From: Filosporella fistucella
Taxonomy: Eukaryota; Ascomycota; Leotiomycetes; Helotiales
NCBI GenBank assembly: GCA_030077755.1
Contig: JAQJZZ010000012.1
Location: 1,736,001-1,800,000, forward strand
Direction of reading: 5' to 3'
DNA length: 64,000 bases
In this document: positions 11,220 through 22,567 of the stretch, piece after piece
Layout of the letters: each line of letters begins with the position of its first letter
How positions within the stretch are numbered: the stretch's first letter is position 1
Program-made: the position numbers and the translations under genes
The notes under the pieces: generated by a model
Told to the model about the DNA's origin: nothing
The model's input: only the letters and a program-made list of their open reading frames with translations
Databases searched by the model: none

Positions 11220-13044
11220 TCACTTAAGCTCCTTTACTTCCCGAATATCAATATCAATGGCCATTCCCCATCCCTTTCTCCCTCCGACCCAATTCTTTTG
11301 CTTGCCCACTTTGTCGATATCTTCAACGTGGTCCTCCAATGCCTCTTTTAGCATCATCGGATCATTTTTAACTTTCAAAATTGACAAAGTCAATCTCAAC
11401 CCCTCTTTATCGTTGTCTTTCCCGAATCCCGAAGCCCACTCTGCTGATATATTCAGCCTTGGTTTCTTTGGGTCCACAACGCCAGCTGGATAGACCTTGC
11501 TAAGCAACAGGCCAATTGCACCAAAATATCGTGTCCACCATACTTCTTCTGGTTTTAAGATCTCTTGAAGACTGGTCTTAAATTCTTCCTCTCGAGGAGG
11601 GAGTTCACCTTCGAATCGCTCCTCTAGCATTAATGCCAGAAGAGCCCGATCGACGTGAGATACACCATGGGCTCCAGACATAATACCAGTACTTGTACTG
11701 TACAAGGCTGTTGTGGACGCAGTCTCCTTTGACATGGGACTAAATTCGTACAAGATATTTGCAAACGCATGAATGACGTGTTTGGAGATTGAATTTGGTG
11801 CTTTCCGTACCCCTGGTTTGGGAACTGCAGCAAGAATGAGATCTGCGATGGCCGAAGCTGACTTTCGAGCATATTTCTCTGTAGCAACCTCTAGAGGATC
11901 GTCGTTCCTCACGTCTTGTGGAAGTTCTCTGAAAAGAACACCCTCGCGCACACCACCCTGGCAAAAGTGCGCCACCTTGATACCATGGGGCAAGGCATGC
12001 GCAAGGACATTGACCAAAAATGCCACAGCTGGAACCTGAGCACGACGTCGGTCCGAGACTCGGAATATTTCATTTGCTTGACGAGCGACCTTCTTCAGTG
12101 TTTCGACATCCTCAAACTTCTTTTTACTCGCCGAAAATCCGTTGATGAGTGAGATTGGGTAATGATGCCCATGCACTTGGCTCATGTATAGCAACAAGTA
12201 GCCCCAGCCTCGGAAGCCGCCTCCAGAAAGATAGATTGGGAACCCATCTTGCTTCGCCTTTTCCACGAGACTGTCTGGGATTTCCAATTCGTCGTAGGCT
12301 TTCACAAAGTTTGCTTCCATTTCAGTTCTGAACTTCGCCACCTCGGCGTCTCCTTCTTCTTCGCTTTTACCAGCTCTGAGCTCGGCGAGCTTCTTAGTTA
12401 AAGCTGCAGCTCCATATGGGAAGCTGACTGATCCTTTTGGACTGACTTGGACTTTCCCATCATGTGAGATGATCCAAGTGATTTGAGTACTACCACCTCC
12501 TAGATCCATAACTAATCCACTGACATCAGAGAATCCACTCGCAATGCCCAAAGCTCCAACGTAGCCCTCCTCTTCTTTGCCAAGCATTTCCACCTCCAAA
12601 TCAGTGACCTTTTTGATCTTTTTCCGGTACTCAACAGAATTGATTGCTGTTCGAGTAGCCTCGGTGGCAATTATTCGTATGTGCTTATCTTGCACACCAA
12701 GATCCTTGCAAATAATCTTGAATCGTAGAAGTGCCGCCACGATCTCCTCAATCACATCATCTGGAATTGCAATACGCTCTCCAGTATCATCGTCGTATTG
12801 CGCATCGTACAAACTGATATCAAGACGATATGATATCAGAGTAGGTAGAATCCGAGATGTCGGGGGTTCTAAATTGGAGACAGAGAATCGAATACCATTA
12901 CTGAGGACGGTGTTAGGATATCACGTGGTTGGGGAATGAGGAGTCGTGGACCAACCTGCCCATATCCACAATCCCTCTCAGGTATTTATTCTCGCCATTG
13001 CTCACGACTGTCGCATCTCGTGGATGAGTTTTTCCTCCACCCAT
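11220..13044 (-). CDS. RTG2: Retrograde regulation protein 2 (Ppx/GppA-like ATP-binding protein)
   Basis: Two exons: 13044-12956 and 12900-11220, with a 55-nt intron. The product is 589 residues, almost exactly the length of yeast Rtg2 (588). The junction gives GIVDMGSNGIRFSVSNL, the first phosphate-binding loop of the exopolyphosphatase/GppA fold. IIATEATRTA and MDLGGGSTQ (about residue 162) are the next conserved loops, and LSGGGFRGWGYLL with GVREGVLFRELP complete the core. Fungal Rtg2 relatives use this fold to sense mitochondrial state and release nuclear factors for retrograde gene expression. In some filamentous fungi the same protein is annotated only as Ppx/GppA phosphatase, and enzymatic activity here is unproven. 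Confidence 0.9.
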
Positions 13045-13712
13045 CTTGTCAATTGACGACTTTCTTGTTTGAATGAAAGTTGATGAGAAACCGTGCGGGG
13101 TGTTGTAATGGATGAGATGTCGTTGGGGTTTTGGCGAGCATATATGAGGTTCCGGGCATTGTATCGCCACCACTGCCAAGCTACCAGCCCAGCCAAGCCT
13201 GAAATAACCAACCTCCTACTTTGGTGAACTCTTGATCCCTTCACCATACATGCATTAATGCTCAGTGACAGGCTATCAACGCGAGTTCCTGGATTGAATC
13301 TGTATGAAGATCGTGTTTGAGACCAGGTCCTAATTGTAATAGCAGTGCAAGTCAATGCCACGTAGTTTGTGTGCATCGTGCCACTATGAGCAATTCTATG
13401 GCGAGATTTTGCAGCTCAGAACATGATTATCAATGCATTCCTTCCATGGTCCTTCACTTCGTTACTTTTGTTTCTTTTCCGTGTTATTCCAATCCAGATT
13501 GCTTTCCTTTAGATTCGACGCTTTGCACAGTAATCTCCGATTTTGTTCTCTCTTTTCACTTTTGTTTTGCAGCGTGGAAAGAAGTCGTGTTCGCAGCAAA
13601 GAAAACGTGGAAAGCTTACCTCAAGACCAAGTGAGCTGTATCGGCATACGGGCTATCAAACCGAGTCAATTTAGATTTGCTTGCAATACGTACATATGTT
13701 CTCAAAATCAGA
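13045..13712. other. Intergenic upstream of RTG2
   Basis: Contains the RTG2 promoter and the 3' flank of the dehydrogenase gene. Overlapping short frames on both strands show no domain and no splice partners. Confidence 0.5.
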
Positions 13713-14834
13713 CTATGCACTTGAAGGGGACAACACTACGACCTTTCTTGGATCTGCCAGCTTTGCAGCAAGTGCTACTGCTTCATCCCCCTCGCTCAGA
13801 GAGAATCTGCCCGCAACACTGTACCCAGCCTCCTTCCCAAGCTTCAGAACGCCAGACTCAACCAATTTGATGGTATCTCTCACATGCTCTCTCTCATACA
13901 TGTATTGTCCACGGATCGTCAAGTTATTCAAAGACGCGACCACATATGGAATTGGAATGTCATTGGTGATGATTCCCATGAGCGATGCCCGGCCATACGG
14001 TTCAAGTGCCAGAAGGCAGCTCCGGACGTGAGTAGAACCTTCAGAAACTGCAGGAGAAAGATCGAGGTACGCCTCGATTGGGCCAAACTTTTTGAGGTTC
14101 ACCAGATCTTCTTTCACGTCTCCTTTCAATTGTACAATATTGACCCTTGGATTGACAGCAGCGACTTCTTGCAATTTCTCCAGATTCCGACCAACTGCAA
14201 TGACATTTGCTCCTAGTGCGGAGGCAATTTCGACAGCTGCCATGCTGTATGCGCCAGTCGCTGGTGCAACAATAACTCTCTCGCCAGCTTTGAGGTTGAT
14301 TCCACGGAAACCTCCATATGAAACGGGATACTTCCCAAGAAGAGCCAGATCTTCCAAAGTATACCCTAGGCCACCTCGTGAGACATCTCCAAGAAGTATC
14401 TTCTCATTCAAAGGGTAGCAGTTTTCGAGGGGGACTCTAGTATATTCGGCAGAAGTTCCATTGCGCCAGGCATTTTCTTGTAATGCTACCGCTTTTGGGG
14501 CGTCCCCGAAAACACCCAAACCGAACAGGAAAGCGGTTTTAAGTTCATCTCGAGCACGGATGAATGGTTCAACGAGAACCAGCTGCCCAACTTCCAGAGA
14601 AGTAGTGTCAATGCCAATCGCGGCAACTCGGCTAATACTTCGACCACCAGGTACAAATGGAGTTGGAAGCTTGAGACCCCGAATCGTTCCTGAGATGAGG
14701 TCTTCAAAGCCCTCGACGATTGTTGTTAAGTTCTGAACAACAACGCTACCTGGAATAGCTTGAGGAGTTGGAATTGTTTGAAGTTGCAAGCGCGTGCCTG
14801 GTGTTTCAAGCATAAGAGCCTTACAGGTTGACAT
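13713..14834 (-). CDS. MDR-superfamily dehydrogenase (zinc-type alcohol dehydrogenase-like)
   Basis: An intronless gene of 373 residues. The N-terminal GroES-like fold is followed by a Rossmann fold with AGERVIVAPATGAYSMAAVE and ASALGANVIAVGRNLEKL, the nucleotide-binding signature of medium-chain dehydrogenases. The usual catalytic-zinc ligands are not obvious: where relatives have a Cys-Gly-Thr-Asp and a Gly-His-Glu, this protein has VEGFEDLISG and PGGRSISRV. So it may be a zinc-free reductase of the quinone-oxidoreductase kind. It probably uses NADP(H), with an unknown small carbonyl or alcohol substrate. It is divergent from the Zn2Cys6 regulator with about 620 bp between starts, suggesting regulator and target. 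Confidence 0.85.
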   Translation of the reverse strand: MSTCKALMLETPGTRLQLQTIPTPQAIPGSVVVQNLTTIVEGFEDLISGTIRGLKLPTPFVPGGRSISRVAAIGIDTTSLEVGQLVLVEPFIRARDELKTAFLFGLGVFGDAPKAVALQENAWRNGTSAEYTRVPLENCYPLNEKILLGDVSRGGLGYTLEDLALLGKYPVSYGGFRGINLKAGERVIVAPATGAYSMAAVEIASALGANVIAVGRNLEKLQEVAAVNPRVNIVQLKGDVKEDLVNLKKFGPIEAYLDLSPAVSEGSTHVRSCLLALEPYGRASLMGIITNDIPIPYVVASLNNLTIRGQYMYEREHVRDTIKLVESGVLKLGKEAGYSVAGRFSLSEGDEAVALAAKLADPRKVVVLSPSSA

Positions 14835-15453
14835 AGTGGCAAGTAGCTTCGGATGGTGTGTAATTTATTGAAGTGCTCGGAAAGAATCTTTTTGTGTCTG
14901 GTATAATATTGTGAGAGGGCGTCTGCAGTCCTTTTATACATTTTGTCTGAGGTTTTGCTACGGAAGTGAACATTACTTAATTCCGATGACGGTAAAAAGA
15001 CGATTGGTCTGAAGTGTTAATTCCGAGCAGATCTGGTTTCGCACCCTCATCGTACAGGAATGACGCATCATAAGCTTTCTGTACGTACAGACCGTCGAAT
15101 TCATTCACGATTGGTATTTCGGGTTGAAGATACGAATAGGAGTTAGCTCGTCGATCTCCCGGAGAATTCTCAGGATTAAGTCCATTGGGTAAGGCGTTAA
15201 ATGAATACGACATAGGGTTAGCGTCGAATGTACAGGGATGGCGTTGCCAATAGGAAACAGCAATGTGTACAAAATGCCCCACCTTTTACGTCAAGGTAAC
15301 TTCGATTTACTTTCCTCCTTACTTCAATTCATCAAAACATTTCGCCCACATTTCGTGGATCTCTTGGACGCAAGGGGAATTTCCCTTTCACTTGCAGGAA
15401 ATCAAGAGCTCAATTACCTGATTAAGGGCGTATTGTGGGACAATATATGAGCC
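14835..15453. promoter_or_regulatory. Bidirectional intergenic region, dehydrogenase / Zn2Cys6 regulator
   Basis: 619 bp between divergent starts. Short open frames inside lack domains. I did not find a convincing paired CGG half-site by eye. Confidence 0.45.
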
Positions 15454-16766
15454 ATGCCTACCCGCGCAGATAAGGACTCGAATTGGAGACGAAAAGGACA
15501 CAGGAAGTCAAGGCTGGGTTGTCGTAACTGCAAGATTCGACGCGTGAAAGTAAGACAACCCGTTTCGAACATAGAGCGAGTATGCTGACTGGTCTGAGTG
15601 TGATGAAAGCCGGCCTCAGTGCAAGAAATGTGTATCATTTGGTTTCTCATGCAACTATGATCCCAAAGCTTCAGACCTTGAGTTGCGTTTAGGAGGGGCC
15701 GGGAGCATGAAAGCTTCGCCCCCCTCATTGACCATGCCAAATGATCCCTTCAAAATCATCCTACACTCACCACCTTGTCCGTATCCAAGTTCAGGTGATG
15801 GTGTTTCGACATTTCATCTGGATGAGCAAACTATGGGTAGATTATACAGGTTCCAAACGAGAACGGTGTTCTCGATTGGGACTGAACATGTTTCTAAGCT
15901 TTACCAGAAAGAGATCCCACATTTTGCGTTCGCAGTAAGCCTGATATGGCCCACTTTTGCCGCTCCCAGCTAACCCAGACTAGCATCCCTATGTGATGCA
16001 TATAATTCAGACTGTTACATGCGTACATGATCGGTTTTTATCAGGCACACCTAGCAAGCAATCTGCAGCGGAGCTTTATCATTGGTCTCAAGCTGCATCT
16101 CTATTTAACAAAAAGCTTTCGGGACCAATTGAAAATACCGATCGAGATGCAATTTGGGCTACTGCAGCTCTTTTGGGAGTTGTTGCCTTTACTCTTTTTG
16201 AAGCCACCACTCCTGAGGAAGCCTGGCCAATGAAACCAGATTCGGATTCCGATCTCGACTGGCTCAGACTGTGCGAAGGAAAGAATGCTATTTGGAAATT
16301 CGCAAATCCTCTCAGGCCGGATAGCGTCTTTCGTGACGTCGCAATCGATTTAAAACACATTGCTCCTCCAGCGGCGATGGAATTTGAAATCCTCCCGGAA
16401 GAATTCTTGAACCTGTATGATATTAATGAATTGTCTACTTGGGGTAGCAATCCCTACTACGCTGCCGTTGCAAAACTGGTTCCGCTATTGGGCGTTGAAT
16501 GTTGTCGCACGAATGTACCACAGTTTTTTGCTTTCGTAGCTCATCTCGACAGCAGATTCCAGAAACTCTTACACTGGAAAGACCCTAGAGCTTTGTTGTT
16601 GTTGGCTTTATGGTACGGAAAAATATCCCAAGGAAATTGGTGGATTGGAAGACGATCTATAATGGAATGTCAGTCGATCTGCATGTATCTGGATTTTTAC
16701 CATCCAGATGATCAAAAAATTCATCAATTGCTGGAGAAAGTCAAAATCCAATGCGGATTCGGCTGA
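15454..16766 (+). CDS. Zn2Cys6 transcription factor (C6 finger, UPC2-like architecture)
   Basis: Three exons: 15454-15549, 15599-15934 and 15984-16766, with two 49-nt introns. The product is 404 residues. The first intron splits the zinc cluster, which reads C23-x2-C26-x6-C33-x6-C40-x2-C43-x6-C50 once spliced, with basic residues KIRRVK after the second Cys. A Pro/Ser-rich linker (residues about 70-105) is followed by a helical regulatory region opening HPYVMHIIQTV and AAELYHWSQAASLF, as in the short C6 regulators often annotated as sterol-uptake-control-like. It should act in the nucleus on CGG-containing promoters. The adjacent divergent dehydrogenase is the obvious candidate target, which is inference from position only. 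Confidence 0.9.
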
Positions 16767-18753
16767 TGATGAGACATGAGGTAGCCAGAGTGTGATGGGG
16801 CTTGTCCTGTCATCTAATTGGAAAAAGACACTGGATATCAATCGAGCATTCCTGCTTTGTTCTTCACTTTCTGAAACCCGCCATGTCTAAGCCGTGTATG
16901 AAAGCCGTAACCACATTCTAAATCACAATCAAGGTAATAGTTGAATCGAAAAGCATTTGAATATAGGTTACTCATGGTTTGTCTTGCGCTCCCAAAAATT
17001 CTTGCCAAGAAAGCTCCCTCCTTCCTCCTTCGCGAGTTTAATACTGATAGGTCAGACAATCCAGAAGCTGAAAATACATGAAGAGGATGATTGGAGAATT
17101 TTCGGTGAATCATTCGGGATTGAGTGGGTACATTGCTGTGTTTGAATATATTTACTGACATTAAGATTATTGAAGCACTGAAATATGGGAGGGGTATCTG
17201 CTGCTCCTTGCACGCCCGATATGCTCGCGTGTATTTCAGCGAGGTTCTCCAATGCCGTTCACTTGAACGGAAAACATATCAAGTTTGGAGCTGAAGAAGA
17301 GTCATCCTCCGAGGATATTATACCAGTAGGTGGAGTTGCAGTATCAGAAACTAGAAGCATGTGGTATGAGACGAAGTTTGAAAAGAAACAAGAAGGGATT
17401 TGCAGAATAAGAAAGGTAATAATGTACAGAAAAGGTTGAATGATCATTACATATTGTGAAAAGGAGCATAAAAGGACTACAGTGAGTCCAGTTTCAAAAC
17501 AGCTCATCTGGAGCCAAGGAACGTATGTGACTCAATGTCGGCGTTGGAGCAGAGCCGTGCCAAATATTCGATGCTAGGACGTTCAACAAAGCTCTGAACA
17601 TTCTTCCTGTGCATAGCGAGATAATAGCAAGCTTGCTCAGCTACAAAATGCGCACTTAGAGATGCAAAATTATAGCCCACAGTTGTGCCTCGCATGACAT
17701 TTTGATGCCATGCCTGTCGGGAAACGCGTCGCAACACTGAAATAAAGAGAAGAAAACTGCGTGGAGATATATCGGAGACGAGACGACATCTAAGCAGACA
17801 AATCGGCGTGAGAAATATTTCTGGCTGCATGTGTGAATTATGTGCAAGCATATTATCGAGACCACGTCGCGTGGCCGGTGGCCTCCTAAATCTGGAATGA
17901 AGACCTTCGATCGTGTCATGTATTATGAAGCCTGGATTTTGTGGAAAACCTGGAGTAATTGTGACTCAAGAGAAAAACACATGATAACCTTGACAGGAAC
18001 ACGCAGATTCGATGGAAAAGGAGAGATGACTCAAGTGGATTACTGTACAAAGAGACTCTATGTGTGGAGGCGAAGTTCAGGCTAGGCCAAAAGCGCTGTG
18101 GCTAGCGATGCCAGGCATTCAGTACCGCTGAATGCCCCGCCAGCTTCAAACACAACCTTAATTCAACCCCAGATTCTGCATGTGATTCGAGTAATCTCTA
18201 CCTTAAGCTTCAAATTGTTTCGCTTCTACGATTCGAACTTCACTCTGGCGAGTCTCAGGTTGTGTTCCAACCTTATAAAGTTATCAAACTTGCTCGAGCT
18301 AGAAAAATGGCCTGGTAGCGGAAGCAAACATCGCGATGCATCACCACGTCAAGTCGACAAGCATATCTGCAGCATTTATATCGGCACTTTGACACAAAGC
18401 CAATCCAACGCAGCTGGGATTTCAAGATGTCTTTCGGACTTTACAAGGCTGAACTGAGCCATGTGTTCACCAAGAATCTGTCTCAACCTGTGGATGTTTC
18501 CCATCGCATAACAGATACATGTGAATCCTTTTGGGGCTGAGCCGAAAAAATGGCGTCCAACCATCACCCTCTTCTTGTGTTGGTTTTCCAAGCTGCCTGG
18601 GAATTCCAGCCACGAGTATATTCACCAATTATCAATGCCGAAAAGTTTCGGAGGCTGCAGTATGCCAAAAAAAGAACCGGATCCCGAATAAATCAAAGAA
18701 TCCTTCTTCCCACTTCACATCCAGTGTCATCTTCGTTTCATTCCTTATCAAAA
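16767..18753. other. 2-kb stretch with no supported gene
   Basis: Several frames of 60-119 codons occur on both strands (for example 17504-17851 minus and 18098-18457 plus). None shows a recognisable domain, a signal peptide or matching splice partners. It could hide a short lineage-specific or non-coding transcript, but I cannot support one. Confidence 0.45.
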
Positions 18754-19923
18754 ATGCGTATGATACTATTGCTCCATGTTACTCTCATCGGTGCTTTAAT
18801 ATGGGACGGGCCGAAGTCTACAGATAGTGCAAGTGTGGTAACGGCAAGTATCAGCCCAAGACCGACAGAGACTACGGAATTGGTTAAACGTGATGCTTGG
18901 CCACCTCAATACTGTGGATTTGTTGGTGCAATTCAATGTATGTCAATCGGCCCTTTTCATGATTGGGATTAACCAGTGGTAGCTCTCGGAGTGACATGTT
19001 CTCCACACTCTTCTTGTGTGTGGAATACCGATTACTTTGTTGTTGGATGTTGTGCGACCGCAAGTAAAGCTTGCTTATTTTTCACTTCATGTATTGATGA
19101 AAATTCCCCCGCTACTGCTGCGGATGATTCTCTTGTATTTACATGGTAAGAAACACGACTGAGTACTTGAGAGTTTTGCTAACTGCTCCTAGCCGGGGCA
19201 CAAAAACTTGCTTCATAAATGATTATCCATCAAACTATCGACAATGGGTGAGTCAATTCCCGAACTTTAACGTATCTGCTGACCATACAGGGGTGTGGAT
19301 ATAATGCCACTTTCATTGCTCTCACATATTCGAATATGAGTGCAGATGCTGCCACGATCCAGCAAGCCTTTATTGGTACGAAAGAGTTGCTTGCAATGAC
19401 CACTGTCACAGCAACAGCAAATTACACCGTGACTGCTACGCCAAACTCTGGATCTTCAAATGGAGTCAGTACCGCAACGATAGTTGGAGCTGCTATTGGA
19501 GGGTCAGCTTTACTAGTAATAGGTGCAGTAATTATTGCCTTCTTACTTTTTCGAGCGCGAAAGAATTCACAGCCTGCGATATCAAGTCCGATGAGTCCAA
19601 CGAGTGGCCCTCCAGTAGCTGGGTTTTCCCCATCCGTAACATACATCAACAAGGACCAATTTCAACCAGTTCCAATGGGACCTCCAAGCTCAACAGAGCA
19701 ATCACGATTTTCACAGCCGAATCATGGCGTGTATCAATACCCATCAAACCCTTCAGACACGATCTATCAGCCATATCGACCTTCAAACTCCCCTGGTCCG
19801 ATTGTCATGTCACCAACACCGAGAGAAATGGATGCAAGAAGTTTTAGGAGTTATGGAAATGTTCCGAGAAAGCCACTCCCAGGCCAGGATGATACACCGC
19901 CGTTGCCATCGCCTTATCATTGA
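18754..19923 (+). CDS. Single-pass membrane protein with cysteine-rich ectodomain and proline-rich tail
   Basis: Four exons: 18754-18937, 18977-19145, 19193-19247 and 19291-19923, with introns of 39, 47 and 43 nt. The product is 346 residues. I chose ATG at 18754 because it opens a signal peptide (MRMILLLHVTLIGALIW). The ectodomain carries about a dozen cysteines, including a CC pair in VVGCCATASKACLFF, then a Thr/Ser/Asn-rich stalk. A transmembrane helix (IGGSALLVIGAVIIAFLLF) is followed by basic RARKN and a Pro/Ser/Tyr-rich cytoplasmic tail ending in PPLPSPYH. The layout resembles fungal wall-stress or adhesion sensors, but I recognise no family. The 39-nt first intron is unusually short, so that junction is the least certain. 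Confidence 0.75.
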
Positions 19924-20143
19924 ATCTATTGATTAAATTCTGAATTAAAATCTAATGAGAAATGATAGAGCTTTTATGGAGGCCTGTTGCTTTGCTGAGT
20001 GACTGAAGCCGGGTAAGTACCCGGGAGTCTAGGTTTGGATGCATCTATCACGTCAAATTTTCCTATTTCACTGCCCCTTTCAAAGATGATAAAATTTCCG
20101 AGGATATGTTTTCCTTCACAAGGTGAATCCTGCAAACCCAATT

Positions 20144-21960
20144 TCATGTCTTGATCAACTTCCAGATTTTCCCCCAGTATTTTAATTGCTCAGAACGCCA
20201 CATGTCTTTTTCGACAAATGAACTTCCAGCCTTGAAAACCATATTACTCTTCGATTTGCTATATTCAGGCCAACGAGGATATTGATTCCCGCAGCCGTGG
20301 CCATTGGGGTTCAGATCATGTACAAAGCTCACCCAGTTGCGTGCCATAAAGTCCGACAGAGTTTTGAACGATTGGGAAGCTCCAATCCAATTCGAGTTGT
20401 TCCTGCTGGCTGTAGGATCCAAGTTGAAGACGAAACAGATTTCAGCATAGTGGGTGGAGTAAACGGGGGCGACAGTCGCAACGAGCTCTTCTTGTCCATC
20501 CCATGGCGGTTGATCAAAACGATAACTGTATACCGGTTGGCGAACTCGTCTTGGAAGAGAAGCATAATACGCGGTTGTGAAGCGCCGGCCAGCATGAATG
20601 ACGGAATCTCCTACGATCGCTGCACCGCGTTTATACATATATCCCTGATCTGAAAAACGATTCGAACCTGTATTGAATGGGCACCCTTGGCTTGGATCAT
20701 CGGGGTAGAGCTCCATCAATTTTGATACAGTTGGACTGTCGAGTCCACTGCCAAGGCCTGCGATGAACTTTTGAACATCACTGTCGTTCTGAAGTGTGCC
20801 TCGGGGGCCGAAGAATGTTGCTGTTCCTTCATCTGTATTGGAACCGGCAAGAACGGCTACATTGGCCACAAGACCTTTCGAAAACGATTCTGAAGGAAGC
20901 CGTCTCAAGAAATCGCCATCGAGAATTGGAGTCAAGACAAATGGCGAAAATGCATCAAACAATTTCTCGTAAGGAACTGTACGTAAGCAAGCAAGTGAAT
21001 CCTTTCCTTTCGCACAACCTACGGTCGCAGTCACATTGTCGTAAATTGGTTGGTACGTTGTTGGCAAATCAGCGGGAGTATTGACTATCCATGTCAGTGA
21101 TATTTTGAATTCAAGGCTGGTTTAAGAACTTACTTCCAGGACCGAGAGCCGAGCCACTTTGCAGAATTGCTGCACGGAAAAGACCATCGTTCTTCCCATC
21201 GAAACCAGTCAGGTGATACCCAACACTGAACGCTCCAGCTGACTCGCCGAAAATGGTTACCTGCTTTGGATCCCCCCCAAATGCTTTGATATTCTCCTGA
21301 ATCCACTTGAGAGCTTGTCTCTGATCGAATAGGCCAATGTTGGCTTCGCCTGCCTCTAAGACTTCCTCCGAAGCGAGAAATCCGAAGCCTGCAACACGAT
21401 AGTTGAGTTGAACTGTTATGATAGGTTTATTGATAGCTACAGATGCATTGACAAGATATGAAGTGTTGTACCGAAAATCCGCGCTTCCACCAGCAGTGAA
21501 GCCTAGGCCTGTTAACGTGGGGTCAAAAGTCAACTTGAAGACACTTACCGCCCCCATATATCCATACCATCACAGGAAGCTTGTCATGAGGTCTTGTTCC
21601 TGCTGGCCGCGTGATATCGATCGTCAGACAGTCCTCTCCCACTACAGGTAAAGCTTTCATGAATCCGGCATATCCCGGACAAGAGGCTCCTCTCTTCGTG
21701 GCAGCTCGAACACCATCCCATTTCTGGTCATAGGGTTTCGGGTGCCGAAGACGTAAGTCTCCAGTAGGTGGTGCTGCGAATGGTATTCCTAGGAATATAT
21801 CCTCGTCAAAGGCTGGCAAATATAGTCCTTGATAAGTTCCATTTTTGATCGTGACTTCAGGTTGCCTTGGCGAGCTGATTTTATGTCTTTCAGTCAGTGT
21901 TCCACCCGTAGTGGCAGCTACCCAAAGTACCGCGACAATGATTTCAGAACGCATCTTCAA
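20144..21960 (-). CDS. Secreted type-B carboxylesterase/lipase
   Basis: Three exons: 21960-21549, 21508-21134 and 21084-20144, with introns of 40 and 49 nt. The product is 575 residues. A signal peptide is near residues 1-21. GEDCLTIDI and VWIYGGGLGFTAGG (the latter created by the first splice) are family hallmarks and form the oxyanion region. The nucleophile elbow FGESAG gives Ser227, GSNTDEGT gives Glu348, and THYAEICFVF gives His474, completing the Ser-Glu-His triad. The protein should hydrolyse carboxylic esters or lipids outside the cell. The natural substrate cannot be read from the sequence. It is convergent with the membrane-protein gene ending at 19923. Confidence 0.92.
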
Positions 21961-22567
21961 AACCTAAGAAGCCGATGTCATTCCAGAATGTGGTCAAGAC
22001 ATTATTAGAATAATTGCTGGGGAGTTCTTTATTTGTAACGTAGCAAGATTTGACCTGCCATCTCCGGCATCTCTTCCGAGTTCTAGTATCTTGGTCCATT
22101 TGGATAGGTATCTGTCAAGATAGCAAGGAATGTGAGAACCCGTGAGGAGACTAATATGCGGGGAAACTGCTAGGCAGTTATTTGATGTTCAACGTATTAT
22201 TACAAGCGATCGGAGGAAGTCTCGGACTTGTTCCCGAAAGTAAGAAGGCGTTTGCTTCTATAAAATGTAAGGAAGAATTCCAGTAGTAGATCAAACAAAT
22301 ATAGGCTGGTGAGCGAAAACCTGTAAATGCAAGTGTTCCCCGGTGAGAGGAGAGAGGAAGCTGGAACATATCTAAGAAGAGCTCTAGAGATAGGTGCACG
22401 TGACATGGATCTAGAGAAACTGACCCTAAATCCTTTGAAAAATTCCAGGCACTAAAATCTAGCATCTATTGTTATCGGAAAACATTATTCTCACGCTACA
22501 TGGATATAATATTACAATACCAGGCCTATCTTAGTCGAATATACAAAATTTGCGCAAATTCTTTATC
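21961..22567. other. Intergenic between esterase and chitinase genes
   Basis: Contains the esterase promoter and the chitinase 3' flank, both genes being on the minus strand. No coding region is supported; the 60-95-codon frames have no motifs. Confidence 0.5.

Noticed and set aside
18098..18457. 119-codon plus-strand frame
   Set aside because: No recognisable domain, and composition like non-coding DNA; adjacent frames are equally open.
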